A DNA stretch of 38,292 bases, taken from positions 1 through 38,292 of the forward strand of contig JAGNNV010000003.1 in NCBI GenBank assembly GCA_017990495.1, read 5' to 3'. The notes under the pieces are model-generated. The model did no database searches. It had not been told where the DNA came from and worked only from the letters and a program-made list of their open reading frames with translations. The position numbers were made by a program, and so were the translations under genes. Source of the DNA: Vicinamibacteria bacterium. Its GTDB lineage: Bacteria > Acidobacteriota > Vicinamibacteria > Fen-336 > JAGNNV01. Positions 1 through 7,085 of the stretch are shown piece after piece (position 1 is the stretch's first letter; every line of letters begins with the position of its first letter).

Positions 1-302
1 ATTCTGCGTGGCATGGGCTCGGAAACACTATACGGGCGGCCTGCTGGAAAGGCCCGGTTGCCATCTTTTCGCCACAATGTTCCCGAGGAAGGCCATCAAC
101 GCGGCCGACCCACGCCCGATCCGCTCGATCAAATCCTCTTCGACAAAGAGCCGTCGCGACGCAATCCCGCATCGCCCGGACGGCTCATCGGAGACCCGAG
201 ATGACTTACGGACGACGGCACTACATCACGCAGCAGATCCTGGTCCGGCTGGCCTATGCCGGACCTACCAGCGCGGAGACTCGCGAGTTCCTCAAGGCCA
301 CG
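1..302. other. Window-edge region, no confident gene
   Basis: I see no convincing gene here. On the + strand, frame 1 is open from the window edge to a TGA at 202-204 and could be the last ~67 codons of an upstream gene, but its third-codon-position GC content is mixed and the peptide is not recognisable. The frame of the downstream VIT/VWA gene is also open back to the edge, but the peptide it would add is arginine-rich and not protein-like. No hairpin with a T-run or clear promoter was found. Confidence 0.3.
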
Positions 303-2276
303 ATGCGTTTCCTCGTGGCGTTGACCCTCGGCTTCCTGACCCTGGCCGCGGTGGCGAGCGGAGCCGAGTTGCAGGAGGAGGCGAGCACGGGTGAGTTCCG
401 GTACCGCCGTGGCCCGGCCCAGCCTTTCGAGGTCGCGCCCATGGTCGAAACGCGGGTTCGGTTCGACGTTACCGGCGTGATCGCCCGCGCCACCGTGGTG
501 CAGCGCTTCAAGAATCCGCTCGATGGCTGGATCGAAGGGGTATACGTGTTTCCCCTTCCTGAGGACGCGGCGGTCGACCATCTGAGCATGCGCGTGGGCG
601 AGAGGGTGATCGAGGGACAGATCCGCGAGAAACAGCAGGCGCGCGAGGAGTTTCGCCGGGCCGCGGCGGAGGGGAAGCGTGCGAGCCTGATTGAACAGGA
701 GCGCGCGAACCTCTTCACCGCCGCGGTGGCGAACCTCGGACCCAACGAGGAACTGGAGGTGGAGATCGAGTATCAGGAGACCCTCGACCTCGACGAGGGG
801 CGGGTCGGCCTCACCTTTCCCTTGGCCATCACGCCTCGCTACACACCCGGAATCTGCAACCTGAGTGGCACGGGCGGCCCGTCTTCGGGAACGGGGGGCG
901 TCGTGGCGACGAATCCGGTGTCCATCGAGCTGCGTCTCAACGCGGGCTTCGAGGTCGCCTCGTTGACCAGCTCCACCCATCCCATTGATGTGGAGTCGTC
1001 GTCGGGGCAGACTTTCAAGGCGCGGCTGCGCGGAGGGCAGGTTCCCGCCGACCGCGACTTCGAGATCTCGTGGACCCCGTCTCCCGGGGTGATGCCCCAG
1101 AGCAGCATCACCACGCAGAAGGGGCCGGACGGGACGTATGCCCTCGTCACTCTGTTCCCGCCGACGGGCCACGCCGCGCGGTCGGCGCGTTTGCCACGCG
1201 AGGTCACCTTCGTAATCGACACTTCGGGTTCGATGGCGGGGGCTTCGATGGAGCAGGCGAAGAAGGCGCTGGTGATGGCGATCAAGCGCCTCGAGGAGGC
1301 GGATTCGTTCAACGTCATCGAGTTCAACTCGGAGACTTCGGTGCTTTTCTCCGGGCCGGTCCCGGCTTCGCCCGCGAACGAGGATCGCGCCATCACCTGG
1401 GTCGAGTCCCTGGGCGCGGGGGGCGGGACGGAGATGTTGCCCGCGCTGATCGCCGCGCTGGCCGACCCGCCGCAGGGCGTCTCGGAGCAACGTGCCGGAG
1501 TGCGCCAGGTGATCTTCCTGACCGACGGGGCGGTGGGCAACGAGGATGAGCTGTTCTCGATCATCAAGGACCGGCTGGGGCGCGCCCGTCTCTTCACCGT
1601 GGGCATCGGCTCCGCGCCCAACCGCCACTTCATGACGAAGGCCGCCCAGTTCGGCCGCGGGACTTTCACGTTCATCGCCGACGTGTTGACGGTGGAAAAG
1701 TCGATGGCCGAGCTTTACACGAAGATCGAGAGTCCGGTTCTCTCCGATATCCGCCTGTCGTTCGACGGGGGCGCGGCCGAGCAGGCCGAAGTGTGGCCGG
1801 ATCGCATACCCGATCTCTACCTCGGCGAGCCGTTGGTGGTGGGAGTGCGCTTCGAGCAGTCACCAACCGCGATCCGGGTGAGCGGCGAGCGCGACGGTCA
1901 GCCGTTTTCGACCGTGGTTCCCCTCGACGAGGCGCGGAGCGGAGTCGGGATCAACGTGTTGTGGGCGCGTCGGAAGATCCAGTCCCTGCTCGACGGGATC
2001 AATGAAGGTGACGATCCGGAGGCAGTGCGCGCTCAGGTGGTGTCGCTTGGCCTTGCCCATCATCTCGTGACCGACCACACCAGCCTGGTCGCCGTCGACG
2101 TCACGCCATCGCGGCCGGTCGATGCGGGTCTCGAGCGAGTGGATATCCCCCTCACTCCGCCGCACGGCGCCCCTGGTTCGTTGCCGCAGACCGCGACGCC
2201 CGCCGCGCTCTTCCTGCTCCAGGGTCTTTCCGCCATCCTCGCCGCATTCATTGTCCTGGCCGCGACAAGGCGATGA
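303..2276 (+). CDS. VIT and VWA domain surface protein with C-terminal sortase signal
   Basis: A 657-residue exported protein. Residues 1-21 form a Sec signal peptide. A VIT (inter-alpha-trypsin-inhibitor-like) domain spans about residues 30-165, and a von Willebrand A domain about 300-470 carries the MIDAS motif DTSGS (306-310) and a later LTDG. The C-terminus is a classic sorting signal: LPQTA at 627-631, then a hydrophobic helix and a Thr-Arg-Arg tail. The architecture matches the family known as marine proteobacterial sortase target proteins. The ATG at 303 was chosen because it begins the signal peptide directly; an in-frame ATG at 201 would bury it behind 34 odd residues. The stop overlaps the start of the sortase gene by 4 nt (ATGA), so the substrate and its enzyme are co-translated. 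VIT-VWA proteins are generally adhesive or metal-ion-dependent binding proteins; the ligand is unknown. Confidence 0.88.
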   Translation: MRFLVALTLGFLTLAAVASGAELQEEASTGEFRYRRGPAQPFEVAPMVETRVRFDVTGVIARATVVQRFKNPLDGWIEGVYVFPLPEDAAVDHLSMRVGERVIEGQIREKQQAREEFRRAAAEGKRASLIEQERANLFTAAVANLGPNEELEVEIEYQETLDLDEGRVGLTFPLAITPRYTPGICNLSGTGGPSSGTGGVVATNPVSIELRLNAGFEVASLTSSTHPIDVESSSGQTFKARLRGGQVPADRDFEISWTPSPGVMPQSSITTQKGPDGTYALVTLFPPTGHAARSARLPREVTFVIDTSGSMAGASMEQAKKALVMAIKRLEEADSFNVIEFNSETSVLFSGPVPASPANEDRAITWVESLGAGGGTEMLPALIAALADPPQGVSEQRAGVRQVIFLTDGAVGNEDELFSIIKDRLGRARLFTVGIGSAPNRHFMTKAAQFGRGTFTFIADVLTVEKSMAELYTKIESPVLSDIRLSFDGGAAEQAEVWPDRIPDLYLGEPLVVGVRFEQSPTAIRVSGERDGQPFSTVVPLDEARSGVGINVLWARRKIQSLLDGINEGDDPEAVRAQVVSLGLAHHLVTDHTSLVAVDVTPSRPVDAGLERVDIPLTPPHGAPGSLPQTATPAALFLLQGLSAILAAFIVLAATRR

Positions 2277-2881
2277 AGCGGCGGGCCCTTCAGGTCGCGG
2301 CCGTGGTGGTGATCGTCTGGGGTGTGAGCCAGATGGCGCGCGGGGCTTACATCCATTCCAAGGCTTCTCTGGCCCAGGCTCTTATCCGATGGGCGTGGGT
2401 CAAAGCATCAACGAAAGGAGGCTCACCGAAGCCGTGGCCATGGGCGGACACCACGCCCGTGGCCCGGCTGGGCGCGCCCATGCATCGCGTGGATTTGATC
2501 GTTCTCGAGGGCGGCAACGGGAGCACACTCGCCTTTGGGCCGGGACACGTCGCCGGCACGCCGCGTCCTGGGGAACGTGGGAACGTGGTGATCGGCGGCC
2601 ATCGCGATACCCATTTCCGCTTTCTCAAGGACCTCAGGCGCGGTGATCAGCTCCTCCTCGAATCGCCGGGGGGTGAGCTGGTCGACTACTTCGTTACCGC
2701 AACGGCGGTGGTGGACTACTCTCACACCGAGGTGATGCGCGACTTCGGCGACGACCGTCTCACCCTGATCACCTGCTACCCGTTCGATGCGATCCGTCCT
2801 GGCGGTCCGGAGCGCTATGTGGTCACCGCGATTCGAGCCCGTGAAAGCGCCTATCTTCCCTCGGTGACGCCGGCGAGTTGA
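2273..2881 (+). CDS. Class D-type sortase (dedicated transpeptidase for the VIT/VWA protein)
   Basis: A 202-residue membrane-anchored sortase. An N-terminal transmembrane helix (about 8-25) is followed by the sortase beta-barrel with His110 in GGHRDTHF, the catalytic Cys168 in the TLITCYP motif and Arg181 in GGPERYVV, so the His-Cys-Arg triad is complete. Sortases cleave LPxT-type signals and join the substrate to an amine acceptor on the cell surface. The immediately upstream, 4-nt-overlapping gene encodes a protein ending in LPQTA plus a hydrophobic segment, so it is the obvious substrate. The gene ends convergently, with a 31-bp tail-to-tail overlap with the M28 peptidase gene. Family assignment is firm. 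The natural acceptor in a probably diderm cell is unknown. Confidence 0.9.
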   Translation: MKRRALQVAAVVVIVWGVSQMARGAYIHSKASLAQALIRWAWVKASTKGGSPKPWPWADTTPVARLGAPMHRVDLIVLEGGNGSTLAFGPGHVAGTPRPGERGNVVIGGHRDTHFRFLKDLRRGDQLLLESPGGELVDYFVTATAVVDYSHTEVMRDFGDDRLTLITCYPFDAIRPGGPERYVVTAIRARESAYLPSVTPAS

Positions 2882-4170
2882 GCGATGGCGGCGAGCGTGG
2901 TCTGGGCCGCGTTCAAGCCGAGCCGGAAGTCTTTGTCGGAATACGTGGCGTACATATCGCTCGGCTGATGCCAGTGCGGATTCCATCCCGCGCCGATCTG
3001 CATCCCGCGCTCGTTCTCTCGCAGGCTGATGGCGGGGATGAGGTCCATGAAGGGCGTGGAGTCGGTGTTGGTCATGTGGAATCCAACCGCGGCCGGATAG
3101 TCGGTTGCGTACTTGTCGTTCGCGGCGCGGAAGAACCAGGCGAGTCTCGCCGCGGCATCCGCCTCCTTGGCCGTCGACTGGAACTCGATGTTGACGTCGG
3201 CCTCGAGCCGCTGTTCTTTCGGCGAGACGAAAATCGCCCGCCCGTTCCCGTCGACTTCCGGCCGGCCCGCCGCGTCCACCTTGGGAACCGGCATGCCGTG
3301 GTCCCACAACATCATGTCGTGCTGGATCATGCCCAGCCACTTCGGTTCGGGATAGCGGCCCGAGCCCTTGGGACTCTCAATGCCCTGCAGGTCCTTGCGC
3401 TGGGCGACGTAGGCGTTCGCACCGTTGAGGCCCGACTCTTCGTTGTTGAACAGGATGAAGCGGATCGAGCGCTCGCTGCTGAGCCCAGGCTGGTGAAGGA
3501 TGCGCGCCAGTTCCATGACGATGGCGGTCCCGGAGCCGTCGTCGTTCGCGGCCTCCCCCCAGCCGATGCCATCCATGTGGGCGCCGACGATGTACATCTC
3601 GTTCGGGAACTTCGCGCCGACCTTCGTGCAGTAGACCTGATCGCGTGGCGTGGTCCCTGGAGGAGTCGGCTCCGAGTTGAGAGCGCGCAGGGCCTCGTCG
3701 GCCTGCAACAGCGGATCGTTGTTCACGCCGGTGCGCGCGCGATTGCCGAACAGGGTACTGCCACCCTGGCCGCGCGCTCCGCCCAGGCCACCGCCGCTCA
3801 TCGCGGCCGCAGGCCGAGCCGGCGGTGCGGCGCCCGGCCCGGGAGTGGGTCTCGGAGTGGGTTGGGTGAACTCGTAGGTCATGCGCTCGGTGTTCGTGCA
3901 GCCGTAGCTCCTGAGCTGAGCCTCGATCCAATCGAGTGCTTTGCGATTGCGTTCGGTGCCCTGTCGCCGATCGCCGAACCGGGTGAGCTCCTTGATCGTG
4001 GCCTTGTAGCGATCGAGATCGAGTTGACGGACGAGCTTGGCCACGGGATCGTCGGGGGCAACGGGCGGTGGCGCCTGTGGGGGCTGGGCCGAGAGCAGTC
4101 GCGCGCCGAGCAGAGTGGCGGCCGCCACGGTCATGGCGCGGCGGGCCGTGAGTTCGTTGAGAAAGCGCAT
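2851..4170 (-). CDS. Exported M28-family zinc metallopeptidase
   Basis: A 439-residue protein with an N-terminal export signal; a twin Arg at residues 10-11 before the hydrophobic stretch makes Sec or Tat export possible. M28 di-zinc ligands are visible: His198 in GAHMDG, Asp in ANDDGSG (209-211), the Glu244-Glu245 pair in FNNEESG, Asp285 in MIQHDM, and a late His in PHWHQPSD. M28 enzymes are aminopeptidases or carboxypeptidases. A Pro/Gly/Ala-rich insertion at about residues 103-140 separates the N-terminal helix region from the catalytic core and looks like a linker or low-complexity insert. The ATG at 4170 was chosen over a longer frame because a clear AAGGAG ribosome-binding site sits 5 nt upstream and the signal peptide begins there. 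Substrate specificity cannot be read from the sequence. Confidence 0.88.
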   Translation of the reverse strand: MRFLNELTARRAMTVAAATLLGARLLSAQPPQAPPPVAPDDPVAKLVRQLDLDRYKATIKELTRFGDRRQGTERNRKALDWIEAQLRSYGCTNTERMTYEFTQPTPRPTPGPGAAPPARPAAAMSGGGLGGARGQGGSTLFGNRARTGVNNDPLLQADEALRALNSEPTPPGTTPRDQVYCTKVGAKFPNEMYIVGAHMDGIGWGEAANDDGSGTAIVMELARILHQPGLSSERSIRFILFNNEESGLNGANAYVAQRKDLQGIESPKGSGRYPEPKWLGMIQHDMMLWDHGMPVPKVDAAGRPEVDGNGRAIFVSPKEQRLEADVNIEFQSTAKEADAAARLAWFFRAANDKYATDYPAAVGFHMTNTDSTPFMDLIPAISLRENERGMQIGAGWNPHWHQPSDMYATYSDKDFRLGLNAAQTTLAAIAQLAGVTEGR

Positions 4171-4175
4171 AGAGA

Positions 4176-4181
4176 CTCCTT
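4176..4181 (-). promoter_or_regulatory. Shine-Dalgarno site fixing the M28 peptidase start
   Basis: On the minus strand AAGGAG lies 5 nt before the ATG at 4170. It is one of the few strong Shine-Dalgarno sites in front of a first gene here and settles the start against an upstream in-frame extension. Confidence 0.7.
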
Positions 4182-4266
4182 CTTGTGCCAACTCGCCCCG
4201 GCCGGGGAAGTGTAGCCCCTCGCAGGCACCCAAAGATGGCGCGACGGATCGGCTCCGCGCCTCCAA

Positions 4267-4272
4267 TAAGAT
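4267..4272 (+). promoter_or_regulatory. Putative -10 box TAAGAT, near-leaderless start
   Basis: TAAGAT ends 9 nt before the ATG at 4282 and there is no Shine-Dalgarno sequence. Transcription would start at or within a few bases of the start codon. No good -35 element was recognised. Confidence 0.4.
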
Positions 4273-4281
4273 CGCCGCGTG

Positions 4282-5793
4282 ATGCTGAATCGTGGCGCCC
4301 TTCTTCTTTCCCTGACCTTCATCGTTGGAACCGCGACCATGGCTTCGCAGACCGCCGTCGCTGCCTCCGAGCCGTCGTTCATCATCGTGGGCGCGCGCGT
4401 TGCCGACGGAACCGGCGCACCGCTGCGCGAGATCAGCGTACGGGTCGCGAAGGGCCGCATTCTCGAGATCGGAGCGCTCACGCCGCGTGTTTCCGAGACG
4501 GTGGTTGCGGGCTCAGGTTTTGTCCTCGCTCCCGGCTTCATCGACATCCACAATCACTCCACCAGTCGGGTGCTGGACGAGCCCGCCGCCACCTCGCAGG
4601 TCTCGCAGGGCATCACCACCATCGTGGTGGGCCAGGACGGTAGTTCCCAGCTGCCGGTGTCTTCCTATTTCAAATCGCTCCGGAAGACGCGCGCCGCGGT
4701 GAACGTGGCCACCTGCGTGGGTCACGCCACCGTGCGTCGGAGCGTCATGGGGGAGGGCTACAAGCGCATCGCTCGTCCCGATGAGGTGGCCCGGATGGCG
4801 GCGATCGTCGATCGCGCCTTCAAGGAAGGTGCGATCTGTCTCTCGAGCGGTCTCGAGTACGAAGTCGGCGGCTACGCCTCCACCGACGAGATCGTGGCGC
4901 TTGCGCGCGTGGCCGGCCGCCACGGCGCGTTCTACATCTCCCATATCCGCGATGAAGCGGACAAGTCCATCGAGGCCATGACTGAGCTGGTGGAGATCGG
5001 CGAACGCGGCAAGGTTGCCGTGCAGAACACCCACATCAAGGTGGGCACGGCCTCAGTGTGGGGCAAGGCAGCCGAAGTGTTGCGGATGTTCGATGCGGCA
5101 AGGCAGCGCGGCGTCGACGTGACCGCCGACTGTTATCCGTGGGAGGCGTGGAGTTCCACCATGCTGGTCCTCGTTCCGAACAAGCGGTACGACGACGCGG
5201 AGAGTGTGGCCCGAGGGCTGGCCGATGTGGGCGGCGCGCACAACGTCCTGGTGACGTCCTACGACAAGGACACCTCGTTTGAGTTCCGGACCCTTGCCGA
5301 AATCGCGGCCACACGCGGACTCACGCCGGTGGCTCTATTCAGCGAGATGGCGCGAAACGGAGGAGCCTCCGTGGTGGTGAAGTCGATGATGGATGAAGAC
5401 ATCCGTGCCTTCTACGCCTGGCCCTGGACCATGGTTTCGAGCGACGGCGGCATCGAGTATCGCCACCCCCGCGGCGCCGGGACCTTCCCGCGCGTTCTCG
5501 GGCGCTTCGTTCGTGAACGGGGCTGGCTCAGCCTCGAAGAGGCCATCCGCAAGATGACGTCCCTGCCGGCGTGGCGACTCGGCCTCAAAGACCGTGGGAG
5601 GGTCGCCGCGGGCTACGTGGCCGATCTCGTTCTCTTCGATCCCGCGACCGTGATCGACAACGCCACCTTCACCGAGCCGTTCCGCCTGTCCACGGGCATC
5701 GTCGGAGTCTGGGTGTCGGGCGAACGGGTTTGGGAAGCGGGACAGTCCACGGTGGCGCGTCCGGGGCGTGTGCTGAGCGCCACCAGGAAGTGA
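4282..5793 (+). CDS. Exported D-aminoacylase / N-acyl-D-amino-acid deacylase family amidohydrolase
   Basis: A 503-residue amidohydrolase-superfamily protein with a signal peptide (about 1-28), a beta-sandwich flank and a TIM barrel. Visible metal-site motifs are DIHNHS (His90, His92), HIRDE (His221), the His251 in QNTHIK and a SSDGG aspartate near the end of the barrel. The SSGLEY motif of the D-aminoacylase group is present. These enzymes hydrolyse N-acyl-D-amino acids or similar D-peptide derivatives, plausibly from peptidoglycan or diet. In classical D-aminoacylases a GNCG motif supplies a metal-binding Cys; the corresponding motif here appears to be GQDG, with Asp119 in its place. A GTG at 4279 is an alternative start, but ATG 4282 fits the -10 box spacing. 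Exact substrate unknown. Confidence 0.85.
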   Translation: MLNRGALLLSLTFIVGTATMASQTAVAASEPSFIIVGARVADGTGAPLREISVRVAKGRILEIGALTPRVSETVVAGSGFVLAPGFIDIHNHSTSRVLDEPAATSQVSQGITTIVVGQDGSSQLPVSSYFKSLRKTRAAVNVATCVGHATVRRSVMGEGYKRIARPDEVARMAAIVDRAFKEGAICLSSGLEYEVGGYASTDEIVALARVAGRHGAFYISHIRDEADKSIEAMTELVEIGERGKVAVQNTHIKVGTASVWGKAAEVLRMFDAARQRGVDVTADCYPWEAWSSTMLVLVPNKRYDDAESVARGLADVGGAHNVLVTSYDKDTSFEFRTLAEIAATRGLTPVALFSEMARNGGASVVVKSMMDEDIRAFYAWPWTMVSSDGGIEYRHPRGAGTFPRVLGRFVRERGWLSLEEAIRKMTSLPAWRLGLKDRGRVAAGYVADLVLFDPATVIDNATFTEPFRLSTGIVGVWVSGERVWEAGQSTVARPGRVLSATRK

Positions 5794-5828
5794 TCGTCGC
5801 GGTCATCGAACGGAGTTTTCACGCTAGG

Positions 5829-5870
5829 CCCCCGGTCTCCGCACGCCAAACGAAGTAGCTTCGCCGGGGG
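5829..5870. other. Structured intergenic inverted repeat
   Basis: A 7-bp outer stem (CCCCCGG at 5829-5835 with CCGGGGG at 5864-5870) encloses an inner 5-bp stem-loop (CGAAG, TAG, CTTCG at 5851-5863) stacked against its 3' side. It lies in the 155-bp gap after the amidohydrolase gene. There is no T-run, so an intrinsic terminator is not proven; it may protect or process the mRNA end. Confidence 0.4.
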
Positions 5871-5935
5871 TGACGAGAGGTCCAATTGGCTTGGCGGTGA
5901 CTGCGACCGCGGATGGATCTCGCGGGGGGTGTCCT

Positions 5936-5941
5936 TATAAT
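5936..5941 (+). promoter_or_regulatory. Putative -10 box TATAAT, leaderless
   Basis: A perfect TATAAT ends 7 nt before the ATG at 5949, so the expected transcription start falls at or within the start codon. A second in-frame ATG follows at 5964. No -35 match is evident. Confidence 0.5.
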
Positions 5942-5948
5942 TCACGGC

Positions 5949-6455
5949 ATGACTGAACGATCCATGAACGCCGTCGTGCGCGCCACCGCGGGCGTGCTTG
6001 TCCTGGCTCTCGCCATTCCGGCCGCCGCGCAGACCGTGGCGCCGAAGCCCGACGCGAAGAAAGCTCCTGCAAAGACCGCGGCACCTGCGGCCGCCGCCGC
6101 CGCCGACCCCGATGTGGCCCTGGCGAAGAAGGCGGCCCTCGATTGGCTCGCCCTCGCCGACGCCGGTAAGTACGAGGCGACCTGGGACGAGGCCGCGACC
6201 TCGTTTCAGAAGGCGCAAAGCAAGGCGGATTGGGCGAAGGGCCTGGGCGCGGCGCGGCAGACCATGGGCAAGCTCACCGCTCGCACTTTCCTGAACCACG
6301 AGGTCCGCGTCAACCTCCCGAACTACCCCCCGGGCAAGTACATCACCGTTCGCTTCTCCTCGGTGTTCGAGAAGCACAAAGACGGAGCGGAGTCGATCAC
6401 CTTCATCAAGGACGGAACCCGCGGGCTCCGCATGATGAGCTACTTCCTCAAATAG
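5949..6455 (+). CDS. Exported DUF4019 domain protein
   Basis: A 168-residue protein with a signal peptide (an in-frame ATG at 5964 begins a tighter signal), an Ala/Lys/Pro-rich linker, and a C-terminal DUF4019 domain. Recognisable features are a WLALADAGKYEATW-type start, a central LGAARQTMGKL helix, a KYITVRF strand and the final GLRMMSYF strand. DUF4019 has a small NTF2-like fold with no established function and is usually exported in diderms. The gene is convergent with the PmtA-like methyltransferase, whose stop codon begins 2 nt after this one ends. The start is supported by a perfect -10 box rather than a ribosome-binding site. Function unknown. Confidence 0.75.
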   Translation: MTERSMNAVVRATAGVLVLALAIPAAAQTVAPKPDAKKAPAKTAAPAAAAAADPDVALAKKAALDWLALADAGKYEATWDEAATSFQKAQSKADWAKGLGAARQTMGKLTARTFLNHEVRVNLPNYPPGKYITVRFSSVFEKHKDGAESITFIKDGTRGLRMMSYFLK

Positions 6456-6456
6456 C

Positions 6457-7035
6457 CTACTTGCGGCAGCGGTAGACAAAGGCGGGCGGCATGTTCCGCC
6501 ACACCACCTTTGAGGTTTCCACGTGCTGGAAGCGCGACCTCAGTAACTCGCGGAACTTCCGCCCCGTCGGCAACCAGGCGGCGTGGGAGTACCCGAAGGT
6601 GGCGAAACGTCCCCCCGGCCGAAGCGCGTCCACCGCGGCGTCGAGCAGGATGCGCTGACGATCGGGAGAGAAGGCTGCCCAGGGCAGGCCGCTGATGGTG
6701 GTATCCACCTCGTGCCTCCCCGCGGCCTTGAGGTGGTGGGCGAGATTCTCGACCGAGTCGTTCACCACCTGAACGCCCGGGAAGCGGGCGGACAGGGTTT
6801 TCGCGAGATCAGGGTTGATCTCGAACGACAGGAAGCGGGCGCCGGGCTTGAGCTGATCCTGGATCACCTTGGTGAAGACGCCGGTCCCCGGTCCCAGTTC
6901 AACCACGGTGTCGGCCTCGGCGATGCCCATCTGGTCCACGATCACCCTGGCGAGATGGGTGGAACTCGGGGTGATGGCGCCGGTATCGAACGGCCGCCGG
7001 ACAAAAGCAGCCAGGAATCTCGCGTGGTCGTGCAT
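6457..7035 (-). CDS. PmtA-like class I SAM methyltransferase (phospholipid N-methyltransferase family)
   Basis: A 192-residue Rossmann methyltransferase. SAM motif I is ELGPGTG (46-52), followed by an acidic SFEIN loop, an ISGLPWAAF motif and a late FGYSHA strand. The N-terminal ARFLAAFVRRP-ITPSS pattern and the SGLP motif are those of the phosphatidylethanolamine N-methyltransferase/COG3963 group, related to the KsgA-like methyltransferases. It may methylate membrane phospholipids, but the substrate is inferred only from family. The ATG at 7035 was chosen because the upstream frame adds a low-complexity Ala/Arg-rich extension and because a GAGAAT box lies 11 nt before it. It is 50 bp downstream of the JAMM-like gene on the same strand. 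Confidence 0.72.
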   Translation of the reverse strand: MHDHARFLAAFVRRPFDTGAITPSSTHLARVIVDQMGIAEADTVVELGPGTGVFTKVIQDQLKPGARFLSFEINPDLAKTLSARFPGVQVVNDSVENLAHHLKAAGRHEVDTTISGLPWAAFSPDRQRILLDAAVDALRPGGRFATFGYSHAAWLPTGRKFRELLRSRFQHVETSKVVWRNMPPAFVYRCRK

Positions 7036-7046
7036 GGGGGGCGAGG

Positions 7047-7052
7047 ATTCTC
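7047..7052 (-). promoter_or_regulatory. Putative extended -10 box GAGAAT
   Basis: On the minus strand TGCGAGAAT (extended -10 form) ends 11 nt before the ATG at 7035. No Shine-Dalgarno sequence is present. It resembles the other near-start boxes in this window but has a weaker hexamer. Confidence 0.3.
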
Positions 7053-7085
7053 GCACGGCAGCCGCTGTGGCCCTCGGACTTGGGT

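Noticed and set aside
129-1628. 499-codon minus-strand open frame
   Set aside because: It is antisense to the VIT/VWA gene, Arg/His/Gly-rich, with no motif; a typical shadow frame in GC-rich DNA.
2878-4215. 445-codon plus-strand open frame
   Set aside because: Antisense of the M28 peptidase; the minus strand has signal peptide, zinc motifs and ribosome-binding site.
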